A stretch of DNA of 64,000 bases, taken from contig NZ_BPQD01000002.1 of assembly GCF_022179065.1 (NCBI RefSeq), positions 62,001-126,000 on the forward strand. The letters run 5' to 3'. Within the stretch, counting starts at the first letter, position 1. Every line of letters starts with the position of its first letter. Positions 44,735 through 54,749 of the stretch are shown here, piece after piece. The DNA comes from Methylobacterium adhaesivum. Lineage in GTDB: Bacteria > Pseudomonadota > Alphaproteobacteria > Rhizobiales > Beijerinckiaceae. The notes beneath the pieces are model-generated. The model made no database searches, had not been told where the DNA came from, and was given only the letters and a program-made list of their open reading frames with translations. Made by a program: the position numbers and the translations under genes.

Positions 44735-47164
44735 TCAGTACAGGCCACCAGCCTGGGCGGCGCGGTCGGCATCGGGGGGCGGGCCGCCCGCCGGGGGAGC
44801 CGGATTGGCGGGCGCCACGTAGGCGTCGGGCGGCGCTGTCCCGGGCTTGAACGCCTCGAGGATCGTGCCGGCGCCCTCGCCCGAGCCCGCCCGCATGCCC
44901 GAGGAGGCCGAGACGCGGATGAGCTTGATGCCGGGCGGCACGCGGAACGGCGTCGGCGGCTTGTCCTTCAGGGCCTGCTTCAGGAAGTCGAGGGCGATGG
45001 GAGCCGAGAGGCCGCCGCCCGTGGCGCGGTCACCGAGGGAGCGCGGCTTGTCGAAGCCGAGATAGACGCCGACCGCGAGATCGGGTGAGAAGCCAACGAA
45101 CCACGCATCCTTGGCGTCGTTGGTGGTGCCGGTCTTGCCGGCGAGCGGCTTGCCCACCTGCTTCAGGATCGTGGCGGTGCCGCGCTGGACCACGCCCTCC
45201 ATGATCGAGACCATCTGGTAGGCGGTGAGCGGATCGAGAACCTGCTCGGAATCGTCCACGAGCTTCGGCTCGTCCTGGCCCGACCACTTCTCCGCATCGC
45301 AGCCGAGGCACTTGCGGGCATCGTGCTTGTAGATGGTCTCGCCGACGCGGTCCTGGATGCGGTCGATGAGGGTCGGCCGGATGCGCCGGCCGCCATTGGC
45401 AAGCATCGAGTAGGCGGTGACCATGCGCATCACCGTCGTCTCGCCCGCGCCGAGCGACATGGGCAGCACGGGCAGCATGTCGTCGTAGACGCCGAAGCGG
45501 CGGGCATACTCGGCGATGAGCGGCATGCCGACATCCTTGGCGAGCCGAACCGTCATGAGGTTCTTCGAGTGCTCGATGCCGTAGCGCAGAGTGTGCGGGC
45601 CGCCCGACTTGCCGTCGTAGTTCGAGGGCGTCCAAGCCTCCTGGCCCGGACCTGCCTCGATGGTGATGGGCGAATCCTGCACGATGGAGGACGGGGTGTA
45701 GCCGTTGTCCAGCGCCGCCGAGTAGACGATGGGCTTGAACGAGGAGCCGGGCTGACGCATCGCCTGCGTGGCGCGGTTGAACTGGCTCTCGTCGTAGGAG
45801 AAGCCGCCCACCATGGCGTGGACGCGGCCCGTATAGGGGTCCATCGCCACGATGGCGCCGGAGATCTCCGGACGCTGGCGCAGGCGATAGGCCCCGCGCC
45901 CGCCGTCCATGGCCTCGACGTAGACCACGTCGCCGGGGTTCAGGGCCGCGGCCGGCGAGCGGCCGGTCCAACGCGTGCCCTCGGCCGGGATGGTGCCGGT
46001 CTCGCGATCCTTGGAGACCTGGCCGGACGCCTCGCGCCGGGGCTGAAGGCCGATCTGCGCGACGCCGCCGTTGGTGTTCAGGACCACGGCGAGGCGCCAG
46101 GGCTGCACGTCGCCGAGGCCGGGAACCTCGGCGACGGCCAGACCCCAATCGCGGCCGACGAGGTCGACCTTGGCCTGGGCCCCGCGCCAGCCGTGGGACT
46201 GGTCGTAGCGGATCAAGCCATCGACCAAGGCCTTGCGGGCCCAGGCCTGCATCTTCGGGTCGAGGGTGGCGCGCACGGAGAGACCGCCCTCGTAGAGCTT
46301 CTTCTCGCCGTAGCGTTCGGTGATCTCGCGTCGGACCTCTTCGGTGAAGTAGTTGGCGTTGGCGGCGTTGGCGAAGGCGACGCGCGGATTGACGCCCAGC
46401 GGCATCTTGCGGGCCGCCTCGCCCTCCTCCTTCGTGATGTACCCGTTCTGGGCCATCAGGCCGATGATCTCGTTGCGGCGGTCGAGGGCCTTCTGAGTCT
46501 GGCGGTAGGGGTGGTAGTTGTTCGGCCCCTTCGGCAGGGCGGCGAGATAGGCCGCCTCGTTGATGGTCAGCTCGTGGACGGACTTGCCGAAATAATCGAG
46601 GGCGGCGGCCGCGACGCCGTGGAGGTTGCGGCCGGGCACGATGGTGCCGAGGAAGATCTCGTTGAGGTAGAGTTCGAGGATCTTGTCCTTGGAATAGGCC
46701 GCCTCGATCCGGAAGGCGATGAGCGCCTCCTTGGCCTTGCGCTCGAAGGTCTGCTCCGGGCTCAGAAGGAAGTTCTTGGCCACCTGCTGGGTGATCGTCG
46801 AGGCACCCTGCTTCTTGCCGCTCTTGAAGTTTGTCAGCGCCGCGCGCACGAGCCCTTCGGGATCGACGCCGCCATGCTTGTAGAAGTTTTTGTCCTCCGC
46901 CGAGAGGAAGGCCGCGACCACGATCTTCGGCATGGCCTGGATCGGCAGGTAGAGCCGACGCTCGCTCGCGTATTCGGCGAGCAGTGAACCGTCGGCAGCG
47001 TGCACGCGGCTCATCACCGGCGGCTCGTAATTGGCGAGCGCCGCGTGGTCCGGCAGATCCTGGCTATACTTCCAGTAGAAGAACGCCGCGCCGGCCGAAG
47101 CGACCAAGAACAGCATCGCGCCGATGCTGAACAGGAAGCCGAAGAAACGAAGGACGATGCGCAT
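44735..47164 (-). CDS. mrcA: Penicillin-binding protein 1A
   Basis: A 809-aa class A PBP from ATG 47164 (the frame to 47293 is discarded because the TM helix starts at residue 4 of this model). TM anchor about 4-28. The glycosyltransferase (GT51) domain has FLSAEDKNFYKHGGVDPEG and GASTITQQVAKN. The transpeptidase has the active Ser in GSSFKPIVYSAAL, the SKN motif in IEHSKNLMT and KTGTT. It polymerises and crosslinks peptidoglycan. The C-terminus has a Pro-rich tail. It is followed downstream by the convergent AlgX-like gene and preceded by the amidase gene. Confidence 0.95.
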   Translation of the reverse strand: MRIVLRFFGFLFSIGAMLFLVASAGAAFFYWKYSQDLPDHAALANYEPPVMSRVHAADGSLLAEYASERRLYLPIQAMPKIVVAAFLSAEDKNFYKHGGVDPEGLVRAALTNFKSGKKQGASTITQQVAKNFLLSPEQTFERKAKEALIAFRIEAAYSKDKILELYLNEIFLGTIVPGRNLHGVAAAALDYFGKSVHELTINEAAYLAALPKGPNNYHPYRQTQKALDRRNEIIGLMAQNGYITKEEGEAARKMPLGVNPRVAFANAANANYFTEEVRREITERYGEKKLYEGGLSVRATLDPKMQAWARKALVDGLIRYDQSHGWRGAQAKVDLVGRDWGLAVAEVPGLGDVQPWRLAVVLNTNGGVAQIGLQPRREASGQVSKDRETGTIPAEGTRWTGRSPAAALNPGDVVYVEAMDGGRGAYRLRQRPEISGAIVAMDPYTGRVHAMVGGFSYDESQFNRATQAMRQPGSSFKPIVYSAALDNGYTPSSIVQDSPITIEAGPGQEAWTPSNYDGKSGGPHTLRYGIEHSKNLMTVRLAKDVGMPLIAEYARRFGVYDDMLPVLPMSLGAGETTVMRMVTAYSMLANGGRRIRPTLIDRIQDRVGETIYKHDARKCLGCDAEKWSGQDEPKLVDDSEQVLDPLTAYQMVSIMEGVVQRGTATILKQVGKPLAGKTGTTNDAKDAWFVGFSPDLAVGVYLGFDKPRSLGDRATGGGLSAPIALDFLKQALKDKPPTPFRVPPGIKLIRVSASSGMRAGSGEGAGTILEAFKPGTAPPDAYVAPANPAPPAGGPPPDADRAAQAGGLY

Positions 47165-47349
47165 CCGGGTCCCGTTCGTCGCTGGATCTGCCGCCGGTCC
47201 GGCACAGGACCGGGACCGCGCGCCGCCCGTTCGGAGCGGCAGGCATGGAGAAGGGCGGCGTTCGCTCGAGGCTACCCGCGCGGCCGTTCCCATCGAACTC
47301 GCGACCTCCGTCGAACCGGGGCGTCGCGAGGCCCGGTTTCACTCCCATT

Positions 47350-48621
47350 CTATGGTGAAACTGGGGCGATTGCCGCGGAGCGCCGGGGCGGATTCGGCCG
47401 GGTGAGCGAGGTGCGGTTGCCGAAGAAGGCGTCGATGGCCTTGGCCATGCTCCCCGTCACCTCGGCGCGCCAAGACTCGGACTGCAGGAGGTCGAGGTCG
47501 TGCTTGCTCGACAGATAGCCGAGCTCCACGAGCACGGACGGCACGTCGGGCGAGCGCAGCACCATGAAGCCGGCCTCGCGGTGGGGCTTGGGGCTCATCT
47601 CCATCACCGGGCCGAGTTGGGCCATCAGGCCCTTGGCGAAGCCCGACGAGAAGGTGCGGGTCTCGCGCAGGGTGAGTTCCTGGAGGATGTCGGCGACATG
47701 GCCCGGCCCCTCGTTCGATTCCGTTCCGGCGGCGGCGTCCGCCCGGTTCTCGCGCTCGGCCAAGCGCGCCGATTCGGCGTCGGTGGCCTTCTCCGATCCC
47801 GTATAGATGGTGGCGCCGCGCACCTGCGGGGCGGACTGGATCGAATCGGCATGGATCGAGACGAACAGGTCGGCCTTGGCCTCCCGCGCGATACGGACCC
47901 GTTCGGCCAGGGGCACGAACACGTCGCGGTCGCGGGTCATCCGCACCCGGTAGCGCCCCCCCGCTTCGAGGCGGGTGACGAGAGCCTGCGCGAAGCCGAA
48001 CACGATGTCCTTCTCGAACACGCCCGTGGCCGCGATGGCACCGGGGTCGGTGCCGCCATGGCCGGCATCGACCATGATGAGGGGGCGCGCATCCGTGGCC
48101 TCGCTCGGCGCCACCGCCTTGCGGAGCTGGGGCGCGGGATCGCTCGCGACGGCGGCGCGCCGGAAGCCCTCGCGGTCGCTGCGCTTGAACTCGACGGTGA
48201 GGAGCACGGCGCCGTCGCGGGGCCGGGTCGTCGTCTCGATGGTGCCGACGGTGGCGGGCTGCGCCAGATCGACGACGATGCGCGAACGTCCGGGGGCGAA
48301 CAGGCCATAGCGGAACGAGGACACCACGCCTTCGCGCTTGCGCCCGGTCTCGGCGCCGAGCTGGAAGTTGACTTCCGCCAGATCGATGACGGCGCGGTCG
48401 GGCCGCTCCATGACGAAGGCACGCGCGTCGATGGCCTTCGACAGGGTGAGGGTGAGCTTCGTGATCCCGGCTCCGCCGCTCGACAGCTCCGCCGCGATGG
48501 CCACGGCGGCGGGGGCACGGGCCGCCCGGTCGCCGTCCTGCGCCCGCACGGCGGGACCCGACGCGAGGACGAGGCTCGCGGCGAGGGCGATCGACCGGAG
48601 CAGGCGATGGGATGCGAGCAT
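47350..48621 (-). CDS. amiC: N-acetylmuramoyl-L-alanine amidase with AMIN domain
   Basis: 423 aa from ATG 48621. It has a signal peptide (about 1-27, ending AVRAQ), an AMIN domain (about 45-150) which targets cell-wall or septal sites, and an Amidase_3 zinc domain (about 195-410) with VDAGHGGTDPGAI (zinc His), the SIHADSI His and the ELGYLSSKHD Glu. It cleaves the peptide from glycan strands during cell separation. It lies upstream of PBP1A on the same strand with a 185-bp gap. Length is normal for AmiC. Confidence 0.94.
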   Translation of the reverse strand: MLASHRLLRSIALAASLVLASGPAVRAQDGDRAARAPAAVAIAAELSSGGAGITKLTLTLSKAIDARAFVMERPDRAVIDLAEVNFQLGAETGRKREGVVSSFRYGLFAPGRSRIVVDLAQPATVGTIETTTRPRDGAVLLTVEFKRSDREGFRRAAVASDPAPQLRKAVAPSEATDARPLIMVDAGHGGTDPGAIAATGVFEKDIVFGFAQALVTRLEAGGRYRVRMTRDRDVFVPLAERVRIAREAKADLFVSIHADSIQSAPQVRGATIYTGSEKATDAESARLAERENRADAAAGTESNEGPGHVADILQELTLRETRTFSSGFAKGLMAQLGPVMEMSPKPHREAGFMVLRSPDVPSVLVELGYLSSKHDLDLLQSESWRAEVTGSMAKAIDAFFGNRTSLTRPNPPRRSAAIAPVSP

Positions 48622-48746
48622 GGTCCGGCGTTCCGGTTCCTGTGGCCTCCGGTTAAGCGATACGGCCGGTGTGGTTAATCGTTCCTTGTGCCGCATCGGG
48701 GATTTGACGGCCGGTTGTGGCCGGGACGCGACACCCGTGACGGTCG

Positions 48747-49247
48747 TCAGGGACGGCTGCTCAGAATCTCGCGGATGAACGCGTCCTTAATCTGTCTGTA
48801 CGCGCTCATCGGCGCGCCATCGCATCGGATCTTCAGGGCATTGTAGCGCGCGACCAGGGATGGATCGGCGCGCAACGCGACGGCGAAGCGGTGAAAGACA
48901 TCGAACTGCCCATCCCGAACGGTCAGCTGAAGCCCGAGGGCGGGCGCCATGACGCGTCCTTCGAAGGCGGCGAAATCGGCCGTGCGGATCGACCCCGCGT
49001 TGGGCGCAAACCGCGCCGCCAGAATCGCGGCGGCCGCGGGGAAGTCATCGGCATCGACCCGAATGGCGACATCGAGATCACCCTTGGTCAAACAACCGGG
49101 TATCGCCGTGGCACCGACGTGCAGCATCTCGGCGGATGCTGGGAGTTGCGGACCGAGATCGTGTTCGAGTGCGGCGAACAGCGTGTCGGCGGCAAGACGC
49201 GCGCGATCAGGATCGGCGACGAGGTGGAGCATCGCTTCATTCGTCAT
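48747..49247 (-). CDS. GrpB-like nucleotidyltransferase (UPF0157)
   Basis: A 166-aa protein of the GrpB/UPF0157 family, related to nucleotidyltransferase folds. The signature LHVGATAIPGCLTKGDLDVAIRV is a divergent form of VGSTSIPGLPAKPIIDI. Further family segments are RFAVALRADPSLVARYNALK and YRQIKDAFIREIL at the end. It is soluble; substrates are unknown. It is in divergent orientation to rne and its promoter region overlaps the rne leader. Confidence 0.85.
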   Translation of the reverse strand: MTNEAMLHLVADPDRARLAADTLFAALEHDLGPQLPASAEMLHVGATAIPGCLTKGDLDVAIRVDADDFPAAAAILAARFAPNAGSIRTADFAAFEGRVMAPALGLQLTVRDGQFDVFHRFAVALRADPSLVARYNALKIRCDGAPMSAYRQIKDAFIREILSSRP

Positions 49248-49893
49248 CGCGCACCCTCCTCGGTGACCCGTGCAGGCGTGGGACGCCCGCGCAGGGGCGG
49301 CGGAACGCCATCACCGAAGGGTCCGCGTGGGACTTCGCTGGGGGCCGCCCGCGTTTATACCTTGCCAAATCCCTGCGACGATCTGTAATGAAGCTGTACC
49401 CTTCCCGGTGCCGTGCGGTATGCTCCGCGGCCCGCGGGCGTTTCGAGATCACAACTCGGGCGTCTTCGCCGTCGGTTCCCGCGCCATGCTCGCCGGCCCT
49501 CGTGAGCCGGGCAGGAGACGGTCAAAGCTGCGGCCTCACGGCGCGCGGCCACTCTACGAAATCCGAGGCCGGCGGTATCCGGCTCAAGAGTCTTCGCGAG
49601 GTCAGGGAGAGAGATGGGAGGACACACAGCATCGGTTGCCGTTGCTCGTGTTCGACGCATGCGCGTTTCGCGTGGCGCCGCAGTCCCGTCGGCCCTGGCC
49701 AGGATCAACCCCACGCGCGCCGATCACCGGCGCCCAACGGCGGTTGACGGCAATCCCTTCCCCACAGCTCTGGCGACCCGGTTCGGGTCGTCGCGCGCGT
49801 CGACCGTCCGGCCCGATGGACCGGGACGGGGCGGCACGCCACCGGAGCCGCTCGGTTCGAGGAGGACGTCGGCCGCCCTGTCGAAAGTTCGTC
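49248..49893 (+). other. Long leader region of the RNase E gene
   Basis: 646 bp between the GrpB-like and rne starts. Plus frames are open through it, but residues have no conservation pattern and the RNase E domain begins only at 49894. Much of this probably is the 5' UTR, which in enterobacteria mediates RNase E autoregulation; here that role is an inference. Confidence 0.5.
49362..49389 (+). promoter_or_regulatory. Candidate rne promoter
   Basis: TTGCCA (49362-49367) and TGTAAT (49384-49389) with a 16-bp spacer. If used, the rne leader would be about 500 nt. Eye match only. Confidence 0.3.
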
Positions 49894-52800
49894 ATGGCCA
49901 ACAACAACAAGATGCTCATCGATGCGATGCACCCGGAGGAGACCCGGGTCGTCACGGTCCACGGGTCTAGGGTCGAGGAGTTCGACTTCGAAGCCGCCAA
50001 CCGGCGCCAGCTTCGCGGCAACATCTACCTTGCTAAGGTGACGCGGGTGGAGCCCTCGCTCCAGGCGGCCTTCATCGAGTACGGCGGCAACCGCCACGGC
50101 TTCCTCGCCTTCAGCGAGATCCATCCCGACTATTACCAGATCCCGCTGGCCGACCGACAGGCTCTGCTGGAGGACGAGGCGCGCGACGCTGAGGAGCACC
50201 GCGAGCGCGAGGAGCGCAAGCCGCGCCGCCGTTCGCGCGGCCGCCGCGCCGAGGCCGCGTCCGCCAAGACCGCCGAGACCGTGAGCGCGGAGGATTCCAC
50301 CGCCGAGACCGGGGGTGAGGCCGTCGAGATCGCGGGCGAGACTTCGGTTGTGGACGCCGAGTTCGTCGAATTGCCGAATGCCAAGTCGCAGGCGGCCGAG
50401 CCGCAGGAAGCCGGAGCGCTTTCGGCCGACGTGTCCGACGCCGCGCCCATCGAGCCGGGCAGCGACGCCTCGGCCGACCTGCCCGCCGATCTGCTCGCCT
50501 CAGGCGAGGCCGCGGCGCCGGCCGTGGCCGAGACCGAGTCGACTTCTTCCGAGGCTACCGAAGGCGGGCATCCCTCGGACGCCGTGTCGGAAGCGCCGAG
50601 CCCGGAGGCGGAGATCGCCATCGAGGCCGCCCCCATGGCCGCGTCGGCCGAGCCCGTCGCGGCGGGTCTGGCCGAGAGCGCCGAGGACGAATCCGACGCG
50701 GACGAGTCGGATGAGGACGACGAGGACGACGACGAGTCCGAAGACGACGACGAGGATGACGACTCGGACGAGGATGAGGACGACGACGAGGATCACGAGG
50801 GCGAGGACGGCGAGCGCGAGCCGAAGATCGCCCAGATCGGCGGCAACGGCGACGCGCTCGCCGAGATCCCCGAGCGGCCGCGCACCTATCGCCGGCACTA
50901 CAAGATCCAGGAGGTGATCAAGCGCCGCCAGATCATCCTCGTGCAGGTCGTCAAGGAAGAGCGCGGCACGAAGGGCGCGGCGCTCACCACCTACCTGTCG
51001 CTCGCCGGCCGCTATTCCGTGCTGATGCCGAACACCGGCCGAGGCGGCGGCATCTCGCGCAAGATCACGTCGGCCGCCGATCGCAAGCGCCTCAAGGAGG
51101 TCGCGCAGGATCTGGAGGTGCCCGAGGGCATGGGCGTCATCCTGCGCACGGCGGGTGCCTCGCGCACCAAGCCGGAGATCAAGCGCGACTTCGAGTACCT
51201 CATGCGCCTGTGGGAGAGCGTGCGCGAGCTGACGCTGTCCTCGTCCGCGCCGGCCCTCGTGTATGAGGAAGGGTCGCTCATCAAGCGCGCCATCCGCGAC
51301 CTCTACAACAAGGACATCGACGACATCCTGGTGGCGGGCGACGCGGCGTACCGCGAGGCGCGCGACTTCATGCGCATGCTCATGCCCGGCCAATCGAAGG
51401 TGGTGCAGCCCTACCGCGACCCGACGCCGATCTTCGCGCGCCACGGGGTCGAGCAGCAGCTCGACGCCATGTTCTCCACCCACGTCACCCTGAAGTCCGG
51501 CGGCTACCTCGTCATCAACCCGACGGAAGCCCTCGTTTCCGTCGACGTGAACTCCGGTCGCTCGACCCGTGAGCACGACATCGAGGACACGGCCCTGCGC
51601 ACCAATCTGGAGGCGGCCGAGGAGGTCGCCCGCCAGCTGCGCCTGCGCGATCTCGCGGGCCTCGTGGTCATCGACTTCATCGACATGGAGGAGAAGCGCA
51701 ACAACCGCGCCGTCGAGAAGAAGCTCAACGAGTGCCTGAAGAACGACCGCGCCCGCATCCAGGTCGGCCGCATCTCGCCCTTCGGCCTCCTCGAGATGAG
51801 CCGCCAGCGCATCCGCACGGGCATGCTCGAGAGCTCGTCGCTCCCCTGCGCCCATTGCGGTGGCTCGGGCTTCGTGCGCGCGACCTCGTCGGTGGCCCTG
51901 CAGATCCTGCGCGCCATCGAGGAATCGCTGCTCAAGAGCGCGTCGCACAACCTCATCCTGCGCACGCGCACGGAGGCGGCCCTCTACATCTTGAACCAGA
52001 AGCGCGGCCACCTGCATGAGCTGGAGGTGCGCTTCGGCGTCACCATCACCATCGTGGCCGACGAGCGCCTCGCCACCACGGCGGCGTTCCAGCTCGACCG
52101 CGGCGAGCCGGCCGTGCGGGCCGAGGGCGCCATCACGGGCGTCCGCGCCATCGCCATCAATCCGGCGATGGAAACCGAAGACGACGAGGAGTTCGAGGAC
52201 GAGGCCGTCGAAGCCGAGGCCGAGACCGAGACGGAAACTCAGAGCGCCGACGGCGAGGAGGCCCGCGAGGGCACGAGCGAAGGCGGGGAAGGTCGTGGAC
52301 GGCGTCGGCGTCGGCGTCGGCGTGGCGGGCGCCAGGAGAACGGCGCTCAGGAGAACGGCGCCCAGGCCGGCGGCGACGACGAGGGTCGCGCCGAATCCGA
52401 CGAGGACGAGTCGGACGGCTCGACGGAGCGGGGTGAGGGCGACGAGACCGCTTCCGACGGCGAGTCCCGGCCCGAGATCGTGACGACCGGCGAGGACGAC
52501 GGTACCGGCCGCCGCCGTCGCCGGGGCCGACGCGGCGGTCGTGGCCGCGACCGCGACAGCCGTTCGCGCGAGACCGCGAGCGAGACGGTCGAGTCCGACG
52601 CGGATGGCGCCGAGCCTGCGACCATCGCGGATGCTCCGACGGCCTTCGCCGGTGGCGAGGAGCCGGTGAGCGCCGAGGCTGTGGACGCCGCCACCCAGGC
52701 GAGCGGCGATGCGGTTGCGGTGGACCTGCCGGTGGCCTCGGCCGAGGCACCGGTCGCACCGGAGCCGGCCTCGGCGGAGCCCGCGGCTTCCGAAGCCCCC

Positions 52801-52968
52801 GTGGCCGAGGCGCCCGCTCCGCCTGAAGCCGAGGCGGCGGCGGAAACACCGTCCGTTCCGACTCCGGCGCCCGAGCCCGTCGCCGTGGTGCTGACGCCCC
52901 TCGATCCCAACCGGCCCAAGCGCGCCGGCTGGTGGTCGCGGACCAAGGCCGCCCTCTCGGGGGAGTGA
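49894..52968 (+). CDS. rne: Ribonuclease E
   Basis: A 1024-aa endoribonuclease and degradosome scaffold. ATG 49894 begins MANNNKMLIDAMHPEETRVV, typical of the family. The S1 domain (RGNIYLAKVTRVEPSLQAAF) is interrupted at about residues 90-325 by a Glu/Asp/Ser-rich insertion with near-pure acidic runs. The DNase I-like catalytic part contains VSVDVNSGRSTREHD and LVVIDFIDMEE with metal Asp residues, and the Zn-link CAHCGGSGF. The C-terminus (from about 760) is a long disordered Arg/Glu region for RNA and partner binding, ending in a GWWSRTKAALSGE motif. A strong terminator follows. Confidence 0.95.
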   Translation: MANNNKMLIDAMHPEETRVVTVHGSRVEEFDFEAANRRQLRGNIYLAKVTRVEPSLQAAFIEYGGNRHGFLAFSEIHPDYYQIPLADRQALLEDEARDAEEHREREERKPRRRSRGRRAEAASAKTAETVSAEDSTAETGGEAVEIAGETSVVDAEFVELPNAKSQAAEPQEAGALSADVSDAAPIEPGSDASADLPADLLASGEAAAPAVAETESTSSEATEGGHPSDAVSEAPSPEAEIAIEAAPMAASAEPVAAGLAESAEDESDADESDEDDEDDDESEDDDEDDDSDEDEDDDEDHEGEDGEREPKIAQIGGNGDALAEIPERPRTYRRHYKIQEVIKRRQIILVQVVKEERGTKGAALTTYLSLAGRYSVLMPNTGRGGGISRKITSAADRKRLKEVAQDLEVPEGMGVILRTAGASRTKPEIKRDFEYLMRLWESVRELTLSSSAPALVYEEGSLIKRAIRDLYNKDIDDILVAGDAAYREARDFMRMLMPGQSKVVQPYRDPTPIFARHGVEQQLDAMFSTHVTLKSGGYLVINPTEALVSVDVNSGRSTREHDIEDTALRTNLEAAEEVARQLRLRDLAGLVVIDFIDMEEKRNNRAVEKKLNECLKNDRARIQVGRISPFGLLEMSRQRIRTGMLESSSLPCAHCGGSGFVRATSSVALQILRAIEESLLKSASHNLILRTRTEAALYILNQKRGHLHELEVRFGVTITIVADERLATTAAFQLDRGEPAVRAEGAITGVRAIAINPAMETEDDEEFEDEAVEAEAETETETQSADGEEAREGTSEGGEGRGRRRRRRRRGGRQENGAQENGAQAGGDDEGRAESDEDESDGSTERGEGDETASDGESRPEIVTTGEDDGTGRRRRRGRRGGRGRDRDSRSRETASETVESDADGAEPATIADAPTAFAGGEEPVSAEAVDAATQASGDAVAVDLPVASAEAPVAPEPASAEPAASEAPVAEAPAPPEAEAAAETPSVPTPAPEPVAVVLTPLDPNRPKRAGWWSRTKAALSGE

Positions 52969-53005
52969 CGCCAGTCTCGGCTGAGACCGGAGAACCGTAA
53001 GACAG

Positions 53006-53043
53006 AGAAAGGCCGGATCGGGACACCCCGATCCGGCCTTTCT
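53006..53043. terminator. Strong bidirectional terminator after rne
   Basis: A perfect 17-bp stem (53006-53022 with 53027-53043), 4-nt loop, A-rich before and T-rich after; it lies between the convergent rne and FKBP genes. Confidence 0.9.
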
Positions 53044-53086
53044 GCATTTTCGAGCGATGGGCGGACGTCGGGTCCGCCCGGTCCTG

Positions 53087-53509
53087 TTATTTGGCGCCGA
53101 GGAGTTCCACGTCGAAGATCAGGGTGGCGTTGGGCGGAATCACGCCGCCGGCGCCGCGGGGGCCGTAACCCATGTCGGGCGGGATGATGAGAGTCCGCTT
53201 GCCGCCGGTCTTCATGGTGGCGACGCCCGCATCCCAACCGGCGATCACCTGTCCGGCGCCGAGGGTGAAGCTGAATGGGGTGCCACGATCCTTCGAGGAA
53301 TCGAATTTCTTGCCGGGCTTGCCGTTGTCGTCGAGCCAGCCGGTATAGTGCACGCTGACCTTCTGGCCGGCCTTCGGCTCGGGGCCGGTGCCCACGACCT
53401 CGTCGCGGTACTGGAGCCCGGAGGGCAGGGTCACGGTCTCGGCGGCGGAAGACGCTGTGGTCATGGCGAGGAACAAGGCTCCGGTAAGGGCGAGGGTCGG
53501 GCGAAACAT
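53087..53509 (-). CDS. FKBP-type peptidyl-prolyl cis-trans isomerase
   Basis: A 140-aa periplasmic FKBP. The signal peptide is about 1-23 ([12 protein letters not shown]). The FKBP_C domain shows [31 protein letters not shown] and [20 protein letters not shown], which retain the aromatic substrate pocket residues. It helps fold exported proteins. It is a single-domain form without a dimerisation domain. Confidence 0.93.
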   Translation of the reverse strand: MFRPTLALTGALFLAMTTASSAAETVTLPSGLQYRDEVVGTGPEPKAGQKVSVHYTGWLDDNGKPGKKFDSSKDRGTPFSFTLGAGQVIAGWDAGVATMKTGGKRTLIIPPDMGYGPRGAGGVIPPNATLIFDVELLGAK

Positions 53510-53567
53510 ACGGCGCTTCCTGTCTGGCGAACCGTTATGGGCCAGTCGCAGGCACCGATGTGGGGCG

Positions 53568-54749
53568 TCAGCGTCGGCCCATCAACCTCTTGACCACGCC
53601 GCTGTCCGCCAGACGTCGCTTGGCCTCGGCCCGGGCGGCATGCTCGAAGCGGGCGAGGCGCACGCGCCGGTCGAGGGAAACGAGGCCCCCCGCGCCCTCC
53701 GGAACGGCGACGATCTCCGCGATACTTTCACGCTCGGGGTAGAGGCTCTCCAGGGCCGAGCCGGCGAGCGTCGCCGAATCGAGGCGCTGGGCGAAGGCGG
53801 TCTCGTGCAGGGCGCGCACAATCTCGGCTTCGAGGACGAGGCCCGGTGCCCCGGCCCGCTCGTCCTCGTCGTAGGTGGTCTTGAGGAGGCAGGCGGTGCC
53901 CCCGGCGACCAGGGCGAGGCTGATGGCGAGGGAATGCCCGTCCCGCGCCAGTATGTCGGCCCGCGCGCTCACCGGGCCGCCCCCTTCCGCGAACAGGGCC
54001 TGGGCGAAGGCGGCATGCTGTGCGCGGCAGGCCATGGCGCTGCCGGCCGTCCCCTTCCAGCCGGTCTTTTCCAGGGCCAGGAAGGCCTCGACGGCCGCAT
54101 GCAGGGGCTCGCCCGCCGTGGCGGTCTCCAGCGTAACGCGGCCCCCCTCCGACAGGCGGCGCTGGCGCCGGCGCAGATCCTTCAGGCGACCGCGGTTGGG
54201 ATGGTCGGCGAGGAAGGCCTCGTGGCTGGCGCGCCGATCGAGCATCGGGCGCTCGAAGGCGGCGACCTCCCCCAGAGCCCAGTCCTCGCTCGCAAGGGCC
54301 GCGCACAGGGCGCGGCCAAGGCGGCTGCCGGTCGCGAGGAGCGGCCAGCGCCAGGGCCGTCCGTCCGAGGCCGCGCGCAGGCCCGCCGCCAGGGCCGCGA
54401 GGGTGTCGGACAGGTCGGGGCCATCAGCCACGAGGGGCAGGGTCGCGGTGACGAAGGGCGATTCGAAGGGACGCGCGACGGGGCGGCCGAGGCCGCAGAG
54501 GTCGTAGGTGAGGCGGAACGGCAGAACCGCGTCGAGGCGCCCGCGCGAGCGCACGACGACGATCCGCAGGTCGTCGGCGGCGAGGCCGGCGCTGCGGTGC
54601 GCCGCTAGGGTGTGGCGGGTGTAGTGCGGATGCGGGTCGATGGCCCGGCCGACGAGATCGTCCCAGGCGGCACCCTCCCGCTCGAGCTCGGCAAGGGTCA
54701 GGAGGGCGAAGACTGAGGACGCGGCGGGCCGGCGGCGCGGATCGGTCAT
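53568..54749 (-). CDS. CelD/BcsL-type GNAT acyltransferase
   Basis: A 393-aa soluble protein with two GNAT folds. The C-terminal part has the acetyltransf_6/BioF2-like pattern: [53 protein letters not shown] split over about residues 230-320. Arg-rich helix [16 protein letters not shown] precedes it. Such proteins occur in exopolysaccharide or cellulose loci. The start is ATG 54749, overlapping the flippase stop by 4 bp; the frame continues to 55445 antisense to that gene. The acyl donor and acceptor are unknown. Confidence 0.82.
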   Translation of the reverse strand: MTDPRRRPAASSVFALLTLAELEREGAAWDDLVGRAIDPHPHYTRHTLAAHRSAGLAADDLRIVVVRSRGRLDAVLPFRLTYDLCGLGRPVARPFESPFVTATLPLVADGPDLSDTLAALAAGLRAASDGRPWRWPLLATGSRLGRALCAALASEDWALGEVAAFERPMLDRRASHEAFLADHPNRGRLKDLRRRQRRLSEGGRVTLETATAGEPLHAAVEAFLALEKTGWKGTAGSAMACRAQHAAFAQALFAEGGGPVSARADILARDGHSLAISLALVAGGTACLLKTTYDEDERAGAPGLVLEAEIVRALHETAFAQRLDSATLAGSALESLYPERESIAEIVAVPEGAGGLVSLDRRVRLARFEHAARAEAKRRLADSGVVKRLMGRR

